From: Algibacter mikhailovii
Lineage (GTDB): Bacteria > Bacteroidota > Bacteroidia > Flavobacteriales > Flavobacteriaceae
DNA: 64,000 nt
NCBI RefSeq assembly: GCF_014651495.1
Contig: NZ_BMWZ01000004.1
Span: 186,001-250,000 of the forward strand
Direction of reading: 5' to 3'
Part shown: positions 9,241 to 19,416 of the stretch, in pieces
Position numbering within the stretch: position 1 is the stretch's first letter
Layout of the letters: each line of letters opens with the position of its first letter
Translations under genes and position numbers: made by a program
Notes under the pieces: model-generated
What the model saw: the letters and a program-made list of their open reading frames with translations, nothing else
Database searches by the model: none
Told to the model about the DNA's origin: nothing

Positions 9241-10522
9241 AGGCAATTCTATTTCTTAACTTTTCTTCTATTAATATTATAAAGACAGCAAAAATTACCC
9301 AATCAAAATAGAAAATATATCTTTTTATAGTGTGAATTGGTATAGCCACTAAACAATTATTAGCAAACATAAAGATAATCGCCATTACTAAAAACTTATA
9401 AAAGTTATTATTCTTCACATCAAGATATATTAGACCATATATCAGTAATAATAAAAAAAGCAATAATTGTTTAAATGAACCAAATGAATTCTTAACATTT
9501 TTTATATATAAATAAATCCAACTTTGAAAATTCTGCTTTATTAATGGTAAAAGCATAGATTTACATAGTTTATTTAATTGAATATGCTGCTGATAATAGT
9601 CAAATCCTTTATTCTTAAAAAAATCTAGGCCCAATTTATAAACACCTTTATTACAAATATTTGAAAAATTCCGGTGGTAGAATTGATAATTATCGGACTT
9701 ATTTAAATCTATTTGATTGTATAATAATTTGCGGCTTTCTAAATTCTTATAAATTAAGTTGAAGTAAGCTTTTTGATCTTCCTGACTAAAAACATCAATA
9801 TCATTAGCATTAGAAAGATAAAACGGAGAGCTAATTAAATGAACATAATTCATAGTGTTACCAACAAAATGATCATAATTTATTTTATTATACGTCTTTT
9901 CAACCAAAGAAGCCATTAAAGGCACCGCTAACAAAATAATTAAGACATACCACCTATTTCTTATAGCCCCATTCTTAATAATTGTGTATATCACAATTAT
10001 TAAGAATGCTGGTACCAAAGCAATAAATTGACCTCTTGTTAAAACTAATGCTACTAGCAGTAAAAATATTTTAAAAATATCCTCAAAACTCTCATTTACA
10101 AACATCTTAAGGCCAAGTCCAAAAAAAATCAAAAACAGCGGGTATGCAATAGCTTCTGACAAGATAGCGCTTCCCAATAAATGTAAATAAATACAAGGTG
10201 CTAATAATAGAATTTGCAAAACTATTTTACCAAACCATTTGATATCAAATATTTCCAATAATCGATTGTTTATAAACATGATACCGTAAACAATAAAAAC
10301 GTACTGAGAGATTAGTAGTGGAATTTCATAATAATCATTAAAAAGCAACGTAAAAAACTTCAAAAAAAGGCAATAGGTTATTGAGTGGTTTATTGCCATA
10401 TCCAAGAAAGTATAACTATCAGGAAAAAGGACTACTCCTCTCGAAACGACCAAAAATCCTACACATACATATATTAATACTCTTAAAAGATTGGATAATC
10501 TATCGACGTTAATTTGCCTCAT
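9230..10522 (-). CDS. Polytopic membrane protein, GT-C glycosyltransferase-like
   Basis: 430 residues with about ten hydrophobic segments. The first extracytoplasmic loop carries an acidic motif (FPDSYTFLD), the place where GT-C enzymes such as ArnT and PMT keep their catalytic Asp. The middle part has LTRGQF and a long soluble loop at about 215-320. It overlaps the downstream polyprenyl-phosphate sugar synthase by 11 bp. Function is inferred: transfer of a sugar from a lipid-phosphate donor on the periplasmic side. A Wzy-like polymerase is the alternative; sequence alone does not decide between them. Confidence 0.6.
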   Translation of the reverse strand: MRQINVDRLSNLLRVLIYVCVGFLVVSRGVVLFPDSYTFLDMAINHSITYCLFLKFFTLLFNDYYEIPLLISQYVFIVYGIMFINNRLLEIFDIKWFGKIVLQILLLAPCIYLHLLGSAILSEAIAYPLFLIFFGLGLKMFVNESFEDIFKIFLLLVALVLTRGQFIALVPAFLIIVIYTIIKNGAIRNRWYVLIILLAVPLMASLVEKTYNKINYDHFVGNTMNYVHLISSPFYLSNANDIDVFSQEDQKAYFNLIYKNLESRKLLYNQIDLNKSDNYQFYHRNFSNICNKGVYKLGLDFFKNKGFDYYQQHIQLNKLCKSMLLPLIKQNFQSWIYLYIKNVKNSFGSFKQLLLFLLLLIYGLIYLDVKNNNFYKFLVMAIIFMFANNCLVAIPIHTIKRYIFYFDWVIFAVFIILIEEKLRNRIAYEC

Positions 10523-10554
10523 GTTCTAATTTAAAAAGTTTAATCTCATCGATG

Positions 10555-12159
10555 TTATTCATAATAAGCATCAAAATCAATTCGTTCTTTAATAATTCGC
10601 TTTCTTAACTTAAAAGAATCGTTGAAAATACTTCTTTTTAAATCCACTTCATCTGCATTAACGCCGGTTAAATCAGCCAAACTATGAAAAAGGTCATCAA
10701 GCATATATTTTCTATTACAATTATAATCTAATTCCTTTAATTCATTATATTTTTTAGACTGCCAGATAAAAAAGGGTACCTCGAACATTTTCTTTGAATA
10801 AATGTCTTCATTATGGCCCGCCAAGTTTATATCGTCATACATTTCTTCTCCATGATCAGAAAAGTAGAGTGCGAAACTACATGAATTATATTTTTTAAGC
10901 GTTTTGATTAAAGATGAAATCACAAAATCATTATATAGAACTGCATTATCATAATGGTTTATTTTAATTCTACTTTCTATTGATTTAAAGTTTGATTTCG
11001 GTTCCTCCTTAAAAACATTAAAGGAATCTGGATATCTATTATCATAATTGTGATGTGTTCCCATTAAATGAACAAAAATAACCTTCCTATCATCTTGATT
11101 TTGAAGAACTTCAGCAAATTCATCTATTAAACTGCCATCCAAAACCTTACTAAGTTTAGCCAAATCAGTTGTTAAAAATTCACTACTTTTTGCCGCCAGG
11201 CTTATTTTGGTAACCATACTCTCATAAGGTCCTATAGGTCTTTGATTTGATATCCAATAAGTACTAAATCCTGCACTATTCAATAACTGTATAATTGAAC
11301 CTGAAAAAACCTTCTCAGGTTCTTCATAATTCCCTAATGTCAATATTTTAGTTAAAGAACCAACCGTATAGGCATGGGGACTAATGACATCTTTATATAT
11401 TAATAGATCGTTTTTAATCCTGTCTAAATTTGGAGTGGTGTTTCTGTAATAATTGTATAAACCGAGATGAGAACGGGATGTTGACTCACCTATTATTACT
11501 ACATATATCTCTTTCTCATTAGTGTTAATTGTTCTTTGTACATTTTTAAAATCACCGAACTTATTAATATTCTGACTTCCCAATTTACTATTTTCGAAAT
11601 TATAATCAACCGTAGATTTAACAATGAGATAGGGTAAATTATAAATAATCAGTTCTGAAAACTTCAAAAAACACATGACTATTAGAAACCCAGCAAGCCC
11701 AATATACCTATACTTAGTCCTAAAACTCTTGTTGTAACCAATTAAAGATTTAATTTTAATTAACCTAAAATACAAGATCACACAAACAATAAAAAAAACA
11801 ACGGTAAAGGCAAGGATTATATTATCTAAATAAAAACTAAGAAATTCTCCACTCTCCTCAGAATTAGAGTCTAATGCAACAAAAATAGCTGACGGACTTA
11901 AATGAGTTTTAAACAAATAGTAATAAACGCTTTCCAAATAACTAAACAAACAATAAAAGACATAGGATATATTCAAGAAAACACCTCTTATATGTTTTCC
12001 AAACACATAACTAAAACTGATTATTACAATGGCAAACAAAACTTCTTCCAATAAGTCATAAAATGTACTAAATGAAAGTTCATCATAAATACAATCAAAA
12101 GTGAAACTTGTGAAAGCAACAATAAAAAATACTATTAAAACCTTAAAAAATATATTCAT
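10555..12159 (-). CDS. Phosphoethanolamine transferase-like enzyme (EptA/CptA sulfatase-fold family)
   Basis: 534 residues: five N-terminal membrane segments (about 1-180), then a periplasmic alkaline-phosphatase/sulfatase-fold domain. The nucleophile motif is VVIGESTSRSHLGLY, with the likely catalytic T226, followed by RNTTPNLD. Later metal-site motifs are FVHLMGTHHNYD and FSDHGEEMYDD...GHNED. These match the EptA/EptC/CptA group, which moves phosphoethanolamine from phosphatidylethanolamine to lipid A or core sugar. Its place between a GT-C-like gene and two flippases suggests that the glycan made here, or lipid A, is decorated. The exact acceptor is unknown. Confidence 0.85.
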   Translation of the reverse strand: MNIFFKVLIVFFIVAFTSFTFDCIYDELSFSTFYDLLEEVLFAIVIISFSYVFGKHIRGVFLNISYVFYCLFSYLESVYYYLFKTHLSPSAIFVALDSNSEESGEFLSFYLDNIILAFTVVFFIVCVILYFRLIKIKSLIGYNKSFRTKYRYIGLAGFLIVMCFLKFSELIIYNLPYLIVKSTVDYNFENSKLGSQNINKFGDFKNVQRTINTNEKEIYVVIIGESTSRSHLGLYNYYRNTTPNLDRIKNDLLIYKDVISPHAYTVGSLTKILTLGNYEEPEKVFSGSIIQLLNSAGFSTYWISNQRPIGPYESMVTKISLAAKSSEFLTTDLAKLSKVLDGSLIDEFAEVLQNQDDRKVIFVHLMGTHHNYDNRYPDSFNVFKEEPKSNFKSIESRIKINHYDNAVLYNDFVISSLIKTLKKYNSCSFALYFSDHGEEMYDDINLAGHNEDIYSKKMFEVPFFIWQSKKYNELKELDYNCNRKYMLDDLFHSLADLTGVNADEVDLKRSIFNDSFKLRKRIIKERIDFDAYYE

Positions 12160-12181
12160 TTTTTCATTTTACTATTACCAG

Positions 12182-13474
12182 TTAAATTCTTATATTTTTT
12201 CCAATAAAATACTTTCTAAAAATCAATAGAACTACGAATAAGTATATAATATATCTAATAAAATGTGCTATTACCACTCCCTGGGTTCCTTTTGTTAAAA
12301 TAAAATATTGAGCTAAAATATAAAACAGAAAAACTGATAACAATTCTGTAAAAACATAATACATCACTTGTTTTTTAGCTAAAAATATATAAGACAAAAC
12401 TAGAGCAATGAATTTAATCAAGTCGCCTAAAAGTTGCCAAATAAAAAGTTCTCCCATTGCTAAGAACGATTTGGTATAAAGTAACTGAATAATTAAATTT
12501 CTAAAAACAAACACTAGAGACATGCCAATTATTAAAATTGGTAATAATAGTTTGTATATTTTCTTAACCTCTTTCCTAAAATCAAAAGTATTTGTAATAT
12601 TAGCATATTTTGGTAATATATAGATGGGAAATATGGCTGCTAAAAACTGCATATATGTTTTAGATATTGACGTCATCCCTGTCCAATACCCCGCCTCCGA
12701 AGCATTCAGTTTTTGCTCTATTAGGTTCCTTATTGCAATATCTGTAACATTAATCAATAGAATAACAGTTACAGACATAAAACTGTAAGTTAACAACTGA
12801 TTCTTAAAGCTTAAATCAAACCTTATTTTTCTTATACTTACATATTGGGTATAGCCTCCTGAATAAAACATCAAATAGCTTAAAATTTGTAATACTGGAA
12901 ATACACTAATAGCTACTAAACTCCCGGAAAGGCCATTTCTATATGTAAGTGTTACAATAAGCACCGTACTCATAACAATTGTACTCAAAGCAGATTTTGA
13001 GTATATTTTATAAGAAGACAGGCCATTCAGCAAAGAATATAGCAAGGCATTTATGCCCATAAAAGGAATAATAAAAGCTAAGATTTTAAATACAAACACA
13101 TAGTTTTCGTCACTCCCAAAAATAAAATTATTGAGTAAATCTGCACAAAAAAACAAAACTATGAAAGACAAAACTGTGCCAAAAGAGGTAAAAACAAAGG
13201 CTGTTGAAAATAACTTATTTAGTTCAGCCTTATCATTCTTATGTTCAGCTATATATTTCACTAAACCATTAGACGTACCTAGAATGGTAAATTGTTCAAA
13301 AAAGCTCACTACATTTTTTAGATTTCCTACTTGTGCTATCCCTTCTGCTCCTATCAAAATAGCCAGTACCTTTTGAGAAATTAAAGCAAAAGACATTCTT
13401 ACTAATACAAGGATAGTATTTGCTGAAGTCACCTTAAACAATAGATTATGCTTTATGTAATTAGGTAACTTCAA
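12182..13474 (-). CDS. WzxE-like lipid-linked oligosaccharide flippase (second copy)
   Basis: 430 residues with 12 or more hydrophobic segments. The start KHNLLFKVTSANTILVLVRM...LIGAEGIAQVGNLKN is the O-antigen translocase (WzxE/MOP) signature (G-x-A/E-G followed by N-x-x). The frame opens with TTG at 13474; the next ATG is 26 residues in and would remove the first helix, so the TTG is the likely start. It flips undecaprenyl-diphosphate glycans across the inner membrane. It is a paralogue of the gene 22 bp upstream, with the same length, motif order and start type. Confidence 0.82.
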   Translation of the reverse strand: MKLPNYIKHNLLFKVTSANTILVLVRMSFALISQKVLAILIGAEGIAQVGNLKNVVSFFEQFTILGTSNGLVKYIAEHKNDKAELNKLFSTAFVFTSFGTVLSFIVLFFCADLLNNFIFGSDENYVFVFKILAFIIPFMGINALLYSLLNGLSSYKIYSKSALSTIVMSTVLIVTLTYRNGLSGSLVAISVFPVLQILSYLMFYSGGYTQYVSIRKIRFDLSFKNQLLTYSFMSVTVILLINVTDIAIRNLIEQKLNASEAGYWTGMTSISKTYMQFLAAIFPIYILPKYANITNTFDFRKEVKKIYKLLLPILIIGMSLVFVFRNLIIQLLYTKSFLAMGELFIWQLLGDLIKFIALVLSYIFLAKKQVMYYVFTELLSVFLFYILAQYFILTKGTQGVVIAHFIRYIIYLFVVLLIFRKYFIGKNIRI

Positions 13475-13496
13475 TTAAATTTTTTAACAAGTTCGC

Positions 13497-14798
13497 TTAA
13501 TTCTCATGGCTCTCAACTCCAAAAAGCGAGCTGCCAAATATAAGTATCAGAATACCGAAATACATAGTATAACATACAAAATGAGCTATAACAGCACCTT
13601 CAATTCCCCCGTATAAATTGATAAAATAAATACTAGTAGAATATAACGTAATAACGAGAAAAGCTTCGGTTAATATATAATGCCAAAACATTTTTTTTGC
13701 TAGAAACTGATACGCTATAACTATAGATAAAACCTTAACAAAATCACCTAATAGCTGCCATTTAAACAAATTTTCTACGGGCTCAAATTCCTCCGAAAAT
13801 ATGGTCAATACAATATATTTTCTCAATAAATATATCACTATTAAACCTATTAATAAAATGGGCATTATGGTTTTATAAAAACTAAATATTTCCTTTTTAA
13901 ACTCACTAGCCTTGTTAATCTCCGAAAACCTTGGTACAAGATACATTGCTATTAGTGAACTCACAAACATCAGGTAGTACTTCGATATTCTAGTCATGGC
14001 CTCCCAAAACCCTGCATCTTTATAGCCGATGGTATCAATAATATAAGACCTAATAAGAATAGCAACCATGGGTAGTAGCACAGCTGTAAAAAGTGCCATA
14101 ACGGAATAAGGTGCCATCTTTTTTAAATATTTAAGGCTTATGCTTCCTACCTTAAGAGAAGACACTAAACTACGTCTATTAATTATTCCAACAAGCGTAA
14201 TTAAAAATATTAACGACTCAGCTATAACTACTGATATTAAAGCACCATCAATCTTATTTTGATAAATTAGGAGCAGAGCGATAGACACACTTAAAATTTG
14301 CCCAATGATATTAATTATTATAAGAATTTTATACTTTAAGAACCCATTCATTATTGAAAATGAAAACATGTTCAATACATAAAAAGGCAACACTATGGCA
14401 AAAATCTTGATAACGTAGGCATAATCGTTATAAGTAGGAAAAATTAAATCATTAATCCACTCTGCTTTCAGATAACAAAAAAAACAAACGAGTACTGTAG
14501 AAATAAAACCTACATAGTATACCGTTGACAACAACTTACTTAGTTCTTGAGCTTTTTCTTTTACTTCAGAAATATGTTTTACTATCCCCTTGTAAAAGCC
14601 AACGGTGGCTATCGCTTGGAAAGACCCTACAAAATTTCTTAAATTACCCACTAAAGCTAAGCCCTCTGCTCCAATAAATACGGCAATGGCCTTTGATGTT
14701 AATAAGCCCCCAATGATTCTAATTAATACTGAGACTGTTTGCAGTGAAGCTATTTTAAGTAAAACCTTGTTATTTATGTAGTTTATTAATTCTTTCAA
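13497..14798 (-). CDS. WzxE-like lipid-linked oligosaccharide flippase (first copy)
   Basis: 433 residues, 12 or more hydrophobic segments. KVLLKIASLQTVSVLIRI...FIGAEGLALVGNLRNFVG is the WzxE-type N-terminus, and YKDAGFWEAMTRISKYY matches the paralogue's ASEAGYWTGMTSISKTY. The start codon is again TTG (14798). It is the first gene of the minus-strand glycan run, and its upstream 230 bp shows no consensus -7 box. Two flippases in a row suggest two lipid-linked substrates or a recent duplication. Confidence 0.82.
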   Translation of the reverse strand: MKELINYINNKVLLKIASLQTVSVLIRIIGGLLTSKAIAVFIGAEGLALVGNLRNFVGSFQAIATVGFYKGIVKHISEVKEKAQELSKLLSTVYYVGFISTVLVCFFCYLKAEWINDLIFPTYNDYAYVIKIFAIVLPFYVLNMFSFSIMNGFLKYKILIIINIIGQILSVSIALLLIYQNKIDGALISVVIAESLIFLITLVGIINRRSLVSSLKVGSISLKYLKKMAPYSVMALFTAVLLPMVAILIRSYIIDTIGYKDAGFWEAMTRISKYYLMFVSSLIAMYLVPRFSEINKASEFKKEIFSFYKTIMPILLIGLIVIYLLRKYIVLTIFSEEFEPVENLFKWQLLGDFVKVLSIVIAYQFLAKKMFWHYILTEAFLVITLYSTSIYFINLYGGIEGAVIAHFVCYTMYFGILILIFGSSLFGVESHEN

Positions 14799-15034
14799 TT
14801 AATAAAAATTTCATTTATCCAATTAGTTCGGGCATCATATGCTTTATGATGATTTATAACCCCTAAAAAAACAAAATTATATCTGCTTAAAAAAAGAAAA
14901 CAAATACAAAATGGATTATAAAGCCTTAATTTACCTTTTGTCGAAATTTTCTGTTTTCAAAATAGGGCTTTAATAAATCAAGCACGCTTAACCCGTAAGA
15001 AAAGAAAACTATCCGCTTATAAAGAAATGCTGTA

Positions 15035-15078
15035 AAACACAAAAAGTAAACAAACTAAATTGTTTACTTTTTGTGTTT
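15035..15078 (-). terminator. Rho-independent terminator of typA
   Basis: A perfect 19-bp inverted repeat (15035-15053 with 15060-15078) around a 6-nt loop, 84 bp past the typA stop. Both ends carry A/T tracts, so it could work on both strands. The rest of the 364-bp gap (14799-15162) is AT-rich with a short CATCATA/TATGATG repeat near 14835; no gene is seen. Confidence 0.75.
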
Positions 15079-15162
15079 ATCAATTAATATAATTTAAGAA
15101 AGAAGCAGCAAACTAAAATTTACTTTTAACTGTTCCTTAATTTATTCCTTAGAATTATCTTA

Positions 15163-16962
15163 CTAAATAGATTTATTTCTTTTACGATCTACTTCGCTCA
15201 ACCAAATTTTGCGCAAACGCAAGAAATTAGGAGTTACCTCAACGTACTCGTCTTTTTGGATATACTCTAAGGCTTCTTCTAAAGAAAACTTAATTGCAGG
15301 AACAATTTTTGCCTTATCATCTGCACCTGAAGAACGTACGTTACTTAATTTTTTTGTTTTCGTAACATTAACAGTCATATCATCACCACGAGAATTCTCT
15401 CCAATAACTTGGCCTTCATAAATATCTTCACCTGGATCAACAAAAAACTTCCCTCGGTCTTGTAATTTATCTATTGAATAAGGAATAGCTTGTCCTTTTT
15501 CCATAGACACTAATGAGCCATTTTGACGTTCTGGAATTCCACCTTTTAAAGGTTGATATTCTTTAAAACGGTGTGCCATTATAGCTTCTCCAGCCGTAGC
15601 TGTTAGTAATTGATTACGTAAACCAATTATTCCACGTGATGGTACAATAAATTCACAAACCATACGGTCGCCTTTCGCTTCCATACTCAACATCTCCCCT
15701 TTACGTAAGGTCACCATTTCAATTGCTTTTCCTGAAACTACTTCTGGTAAGTCAATTGTCATTTCTTCAACAGGTTCACATTTAACCCCGTCAATTTCTT
15801 TAATAATTACCTGTGGCTGTCCTATTTGAAGCTCATAACCTTCACGACGCATCGTTTCAATTAAAACTGATAAGTGTAATACACCACGACCAAACACCAT
15901 GAATTTATCGGCACTATCTGTTTCTTCAACACGAAGTGCTAAATTCTTTTCTAATTCTTTTGTTAAACGATCCTTAATATGACGCGATGTTACAAACTTT
16001 CCATCCTTTCCAAAGAAAGGTGAATCATTAATTGTAAACAACATACTCATTGTTGGTTCGTCAATAGCAATCGTCTTTAAACCTTCAGGATTTTCCCAAT
16101 CGGCCACAGTATCACCAATTTCAAAACTTTCTAGACCTACTATAGCACAAATATCTCCAGCTTGTACAGCTTCAACTTTCTTTCTACCTAAACCTTCAAA
16201 CGTATGAAGTTCTTTAATTTTAGACTTTACAATACTTCCATCTCTTTTAACTAAAGAAATATTTTGTCCAACTTTAAGTTCTCCTCTTGTTAAACGACCT
16301 ATAGCAATTCTTCCTGTAAAAGAAGAAAAGTCTAAAGAAGTAATCAACATTTGCGTTGAGCCTTCTTCAATCTTAGGCTCAGGGATATGATCAATAACCA
16401 TATCTAATAAGGGCTCTATATTATCTGTTTCTTTTTGCCAATCTTCACTCATCCAGTTGTTTTTGGCCGAACCATAAACTGTTGGAAAATCCAATTGCCA
16501 CTCCTCAGCACCCAATTCAAACATCAAATCAAACACCTTCTCATGAACCTCATCAGGCGTACAATTTTCCTTATCCACCTTATTAACTACAACGCATGGC
16601 TTTAATCCTAAATCAATGGCTTTTTGAAGTACAAAACGTGTTTGTGGCATAGGACCTTCAAAGGCATCAACTAATAATAAAACGCCATCTGCCATATTTA
16701 ATACACGCTCAACTTCACCTCCAAAATCGGCGTGACCAGGTGTATCTATAATGTTAATTTTAGTATCCTTATAGATTACAGAAACATTCTTTGAGGTAAT
16801 TGTTATTCCTCTTTCGCGTTCTAAATCGTTATTGTCAAGGATTAAATCTCCAGTATTTTCGTTTTCACGAAATAATTGACAGTGATACATAATTTTATCA
16901 ACCAAAGTAGTTTTACCATGATCTACGTGTGCAATAATCGCAATGTTTTTAATATTAGCCAT
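15163..16962 (-). CDS. typA: Ribosome-associated GTPase TypA/BipA
   Basis: 599 residues, the usual TypA length. G1 is AHVDHGKTT (11-19), G2 lies in RERGITI, G3 is DTPGHADF and G4 is NKVDKE. Domain II contains FTGRIAIGR, and the C-terminal TypA-specific part contains [20 protein letters not shown]. TypA is a translational GTPase that binds the 70S ribosome and supports late 50S assembly, especially in cold or stress. It stands alone, with a TACCTTTG -7 box 24-31 bp before the ATG and a strong hairpin after the stop. Confidence 0.95.
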   Translation of the reverse strand: MANIKNIAIIAHVDHGKTTLVDKIMYHCQLFRENENTGDLILDNNDLERERGITITSKNVSVIYKDTKINIIDTPGHADFGGEVERVLNMADGVLLLVDAFEGPMPQTRFVLQKAIDLGLKPCVVVNKVDKENCTPDEVHEKVFDLMFELGAEEWQLDFPTVYGSAKNNWMSEDWQKETDNIEPLLDMVIDHIPEPKIEEGSTQMLITSLDFSSFTGRIAIGRLTRGELKVGQNISLVKRDGSIVKSKIKELHTFEGLGRKKVEAVQAGDICAIVGLESFEIGDTVADWENPEGLKTIAIDEPTMSMLFTINDSPFFGKDGKFVTSRHIKDRLTKELEKNLALRVEETDSADKFMVFGRGVLHLSVLIETMRREGYELQIGQPQVIIKEIDGVKCEPVEEMTIDLPEVVSGKAIEMVTLRKGEMLSMEAKGDRMVCEFIVPSRGIIGLRNQLLTATAGEAIMAHRFKEYQPLKGGIPERQNGSLVSMEKGQAIPYSIDKLQDRGKFFVDPGEDIYEGQVIGENSRGDDMTVNVTKTKKLSNVRSSGADDKAKIVPAIKFSLEEALEYIQKDEYVEVTPNFLRLRKIWLSEVDRKRNKSI

Positions 16963-16985
16963 AATAGTGCCTTATTTTAAGCGTG

Positions 16986-16993
16986 CAAAGGTA
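16986..16993 (-). promoter_or_regulatory. -7 box of typA
   Basis: The minus strand reads TACCTTTG followed by CACG, an exact TAnnTTTG match. A TTG lies 24 nt further upstream, slightly longer than the usual spacing to the -33 box. Confidence 0.55.
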
Positions 16994-17175
16994 CTTATAA
17001 ATTATGAATATATAATACAATATCGCGTTTAAGAAAAATCTTGTTTTTTGAAAAGTTCATGCTCACATATAGAAAGACGCATTTTTCTGACTAACAACAC
17101 ATTAAACACAGAGCGCTTATTTTATATAGGTTTATTAATATAATAAAAGTACTATGGTTTAAAATATCATAATTG

Positions 17176-17183
17176 TATATTTG
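17176..17183 (+). promoter_or_regulatory. -7 box of kdsA
   Basis: TATATTTG followed by CACTC, an exact TAnnTTTG match ending 25 nt before the kdsA ATG at 17209. It also rules out the longer frame that begins at a TTG at 17173 inside the promoter. No good -33 TTTG is visible. Confidence 0.55.
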
Positions 17184-17208
17184 CACTCAAAATTATCGAA
17201 ACAAGATT

Positions 17209-18027
17209 ATGGATTTTCAAGATATTCCTAAGTTAAAACACCTTAGTGCTAATAACTTCTTTTTATTGTGTGGCCCTTGTGCTATTGAAGGTGAGGACAT
17301 GGCATTGCACATTGCAGAAAAAGTAGTAAATATTACCACAAAACTTGAAATCCCTTATATATTTAAAGGTAGTTTTAAAAAAGCCAACCGAAGCAGGATT
17401 GATAGTTTTACAGGCATTGGAGACGAGAAAGCCCTTAAAATACTAAAAAAGGTTTCGGAAACATTTGATGTCCCAACGGTAACTGATATTCATGAGATTT
17501 CGGATGCCCAGTTAGCAGCTCAATATGTTGATGTATTGCAAATACCCGCTTTTTTAGTGCGTCAAACAGATTTAGTGGTTGCTGCAGCACAAACAGGTAA
17601 GGTAGTAAACTTAAAGAAAGGTCAGTTTATGAGTCCTGAAGCCATGAAACATGCTGTGCAGAAAGTAAAAGATGCAGGTAATAATAATGCATGGATAACA
17701 GACAGAGGCACGATGTTTGGCTATCAAGATATGATTGTAGATTTTAGAGGGATTCCAACTATGCGGGAATATGCACCTACCGTTCTAGATGTGACGCACT
17801 CATTGCAACAGCCTAATCAATCAGCTGGAGTTACCGGTGGTAGACCAGAAATGATTGAAACCATAGCCAGAGCAGGTGTTGTTAATAACGTTGATGGTTT
17901 ATTTATTGAAACCCATTTTGACCCATCTAATGCAAAAAGTGATGGTGCTAACATGTTACATTTGGATAACTTAGAACATCTTTTAACAAATTTAGTTTCT
18001 ATTAGAAGAGCCGTAAACGCACTCTAA
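17209..18027 (+). CDS. kdsA: 3-deoxy-8-phosphooctulonate (Kdo-8-P) synthase
   Basis: 272 residues from the ATG at 17209; the 12 extra residues from the upstream TTG would be read out of the promoter box. KdsA motifs: LLCGPCAIEGEDMA, FKGSFKKANRSRIDSFTGIG, FDVPTVTDIHE, LQIPAFLVRQTDL and GGRPEMIETIARAG. It condenses arabinose-5-phosphate with phosphoenolpyruvate in the cytoplasm, the first committed step to Kdo of the lipopolysaccharide inner core. No other kds gene is adjacent; a barrel-protein gene follows after 21 bp on the same strand. Confidence 0.95.
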   Translation: MDFQDIPKLKHLSANNFFLLCGPCAIEGEDMALHIAEKVVNITTKLEIPYIFKGSFKKANRSRIDSFTGIGDEKALKILKKVSETFDVPTVTDIHEISDAQLAAQYVDVLQIPAFLVRQTDLVVAAAQTGKVVNLKKGQFMSPEAMKHAVQKVKDAGNNNAWITDRGTMFGYQDMIVDFRGIPTMREYAPTVLDVTHSLQQPNQSAGVTGGRPEMIETIARAGVVNNVDGLFIETHFDPSNAKSDGANMLHLDNLEHLLTNLVSIRRAVNAL

Positions 18028-18048
18028 TTTTACGTCTTTCAATTGTAC

Positions 18049-18897
18049 ATGACGGTAAAACCTTTCTTCAGCATTGCTTTTCTATTGCTCACGTATTCTA
18101 CGTTGGCGCAAGATTCAATCCAAAGATATACAGCTTCCAATAAAGGAAAGTTCTTTGTGAGTTGGGGTGGCAATAGGGAGTCCTATTCTAATTCTGATAT
18201 TAGCTTTAAAGGAGAGCATTATGATTTTATAATAAAAGACGTATCCGCTGCAGATCGGCCTAAAGGTTGGCATATTGATTATATCAATCCTACAAGGTTA
18301 ACCATTCCCCAAACAAATTTTAAAGCAGGGTATTTTATCTCAGATAATTATACAGTTTCTGTTGGGCTAGACCATATGAAATATGTGATGAATAACAACA
18401 AAACGAAAAACATTGACGGCTATATCAATTTGCCCGATACTGAATCAGGATCAATATATAATGGGACTTATAACAATGAAGCCTTTTTTGTATCTGATGA
18501 TTTTCTTCAATTTGAGCATACTGATGGTTTAAATTATATTTATGCAGAATTTTCTAGATATGATGACATCTCTAAGTTATTTAAACTCCCGAACACGGAT
18601 AAATTTCAAATAAATCTTACTGAGGGTTTGGCTGCCGGTATGCTATACCCCAAAACTAACTCCAAACTATTACAAAAAGACAGGTATGACCAGTTTCATC
18701 TAGCAGGCTATGGTCTTTCTGCTCATGCTGGTATCAACTTTACCTGCTTCAAACACTTTTTTTTACAATTAGACCTCAAAGGGGGCTATATCAATATGCC
18801 CGATATAAGAACCACAAATAATTCAATAGATAGTGCTTCACAGCATTTCTTTTACATACAACGCGTTGTTTCTTTTGGAGGAATTTTTAGAATTTAG
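18049..18897 (+). CDS. Secreted, probably outer-membrane, protein of unknown function
   Basis: 282 residues from the ATG at 18049 (a TTG two codons earlier is less likely). It starts with a signal peptide (MTVKPFFSIAFLLLTYSTLAQ) and continues with aromatic-rich alternating strands (GKFFVSWGGNRESY, FKAGYFISDNYTVSVGLDHM) that end in FGGIFRI. The pattern and the C-terminal aromatic residues suggest a small outer-membrane barrel. No family is recognised. The 21-bp gap suggests transcription with kdsA; its 3' end overlaps the convergent DUF1801 gene by 4 bp. Confidence 0.7.
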   Translation: MTVKPFFSIAFLLLTYSTLAQDSIQRYTASNKGKFFVSWGGNRESYSNSDISFKGEHYDFIIKDVSAADRPKGWHIDYINPTRLTIPQTNFKAGYFISDNYTVSVGLDHMKYVMNNNKTKNIDGYINLPDTESGSIYNGTYNNEAFFVSDDFLQFEHTDGLNYIYAEFSRYDDISKLFKLPNTDKFQINLTEGLAAGMLYPKTNSKLLQKDRYDQFHLAGYGLSAHAGINFTCFKHFFLQLDLKGGYINMPDIRTTNNSIDSASQHFFYIQRVVSFGGIFRI

Positions 18898-19271
18898 AGA
18901 AACCATGCTTTATTACTTTTACCTAGTAGGTGTGTAGCCTTTTTAAGTAATTCTATAAAGTTTTGATAATCTAAATCTTCAATAGTTTTTAATTGAATAG
19001 AACGCACTTGTTTCCTATTGTTATCATTTCTTAAAATAGGAAAGTCGTTTTCTAAAAGCACACCCTGAACAAACGCCACATCTACATAATCTTTTCCTTT
19101 TAAAATGTTCAAATATACCATAGGCTTTTTATCAATATTATAAAAAGGGATTTTATAACTATACTTCTCCTCTACCTCTGGTAATGTATTTATAATAATA
19201 CTTCTAACATAAAGCAATATAGATTGATAGGGCTCTTTTTGGTTTATAAAATATTCATCAACTGGTTTCAA
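18894..19271 (-). CDS. DUF1801 (YdhG-like) protein
   Basis: 125 residues. PYQSILLYVRSIIINTLPEVEEKYSYKIPFYNIDKKPMVYLNI is split here only to note the pattern: a helix with LPEVEE, then KIPFY, then MVYLNI, typical of the small DUF1801 alpha/beta fold. The only start is a TTG at 19271, because a TAG codon stands two codons upstream and the next ATG is at residue 50. Biochemical role unknown; cytoplasmic. A second, different DUF1801 gene lies 3.3 kb away at 22549. Confidence 0.7.
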   Translation of the reverse strand: MKPVDEYFINQKEPYQSILLYVRSIIINTLPEVEEKYSYKIPFYNIDKKPMVYLNILKGKDYVDVAFVQGVLLENDFPILRNDNNRKQVRSIQLKTIEDLDYQNFIELLKKATHLLGKSNKAWFL

Positions 19272-19416
19272 AAGCTATGATTCAATTATTATTTTCAAAC
19301 TTAATAATTTTATAGGCTTTAATAAAGCATTATTTGACTATACTTTCAATGCAAAAACATACAATTAATGCAAAATTTTAATACCTTTATATTATAACCA
19401 AACATCATCCAAAAAT

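Noticed and set aside
14821-14852. CATCATA/TATGATG repeat upstream of the first flippase as an operator
   Set aside because: Short and AT-rich; expected by chance in this composition and not repeated elsewhere.
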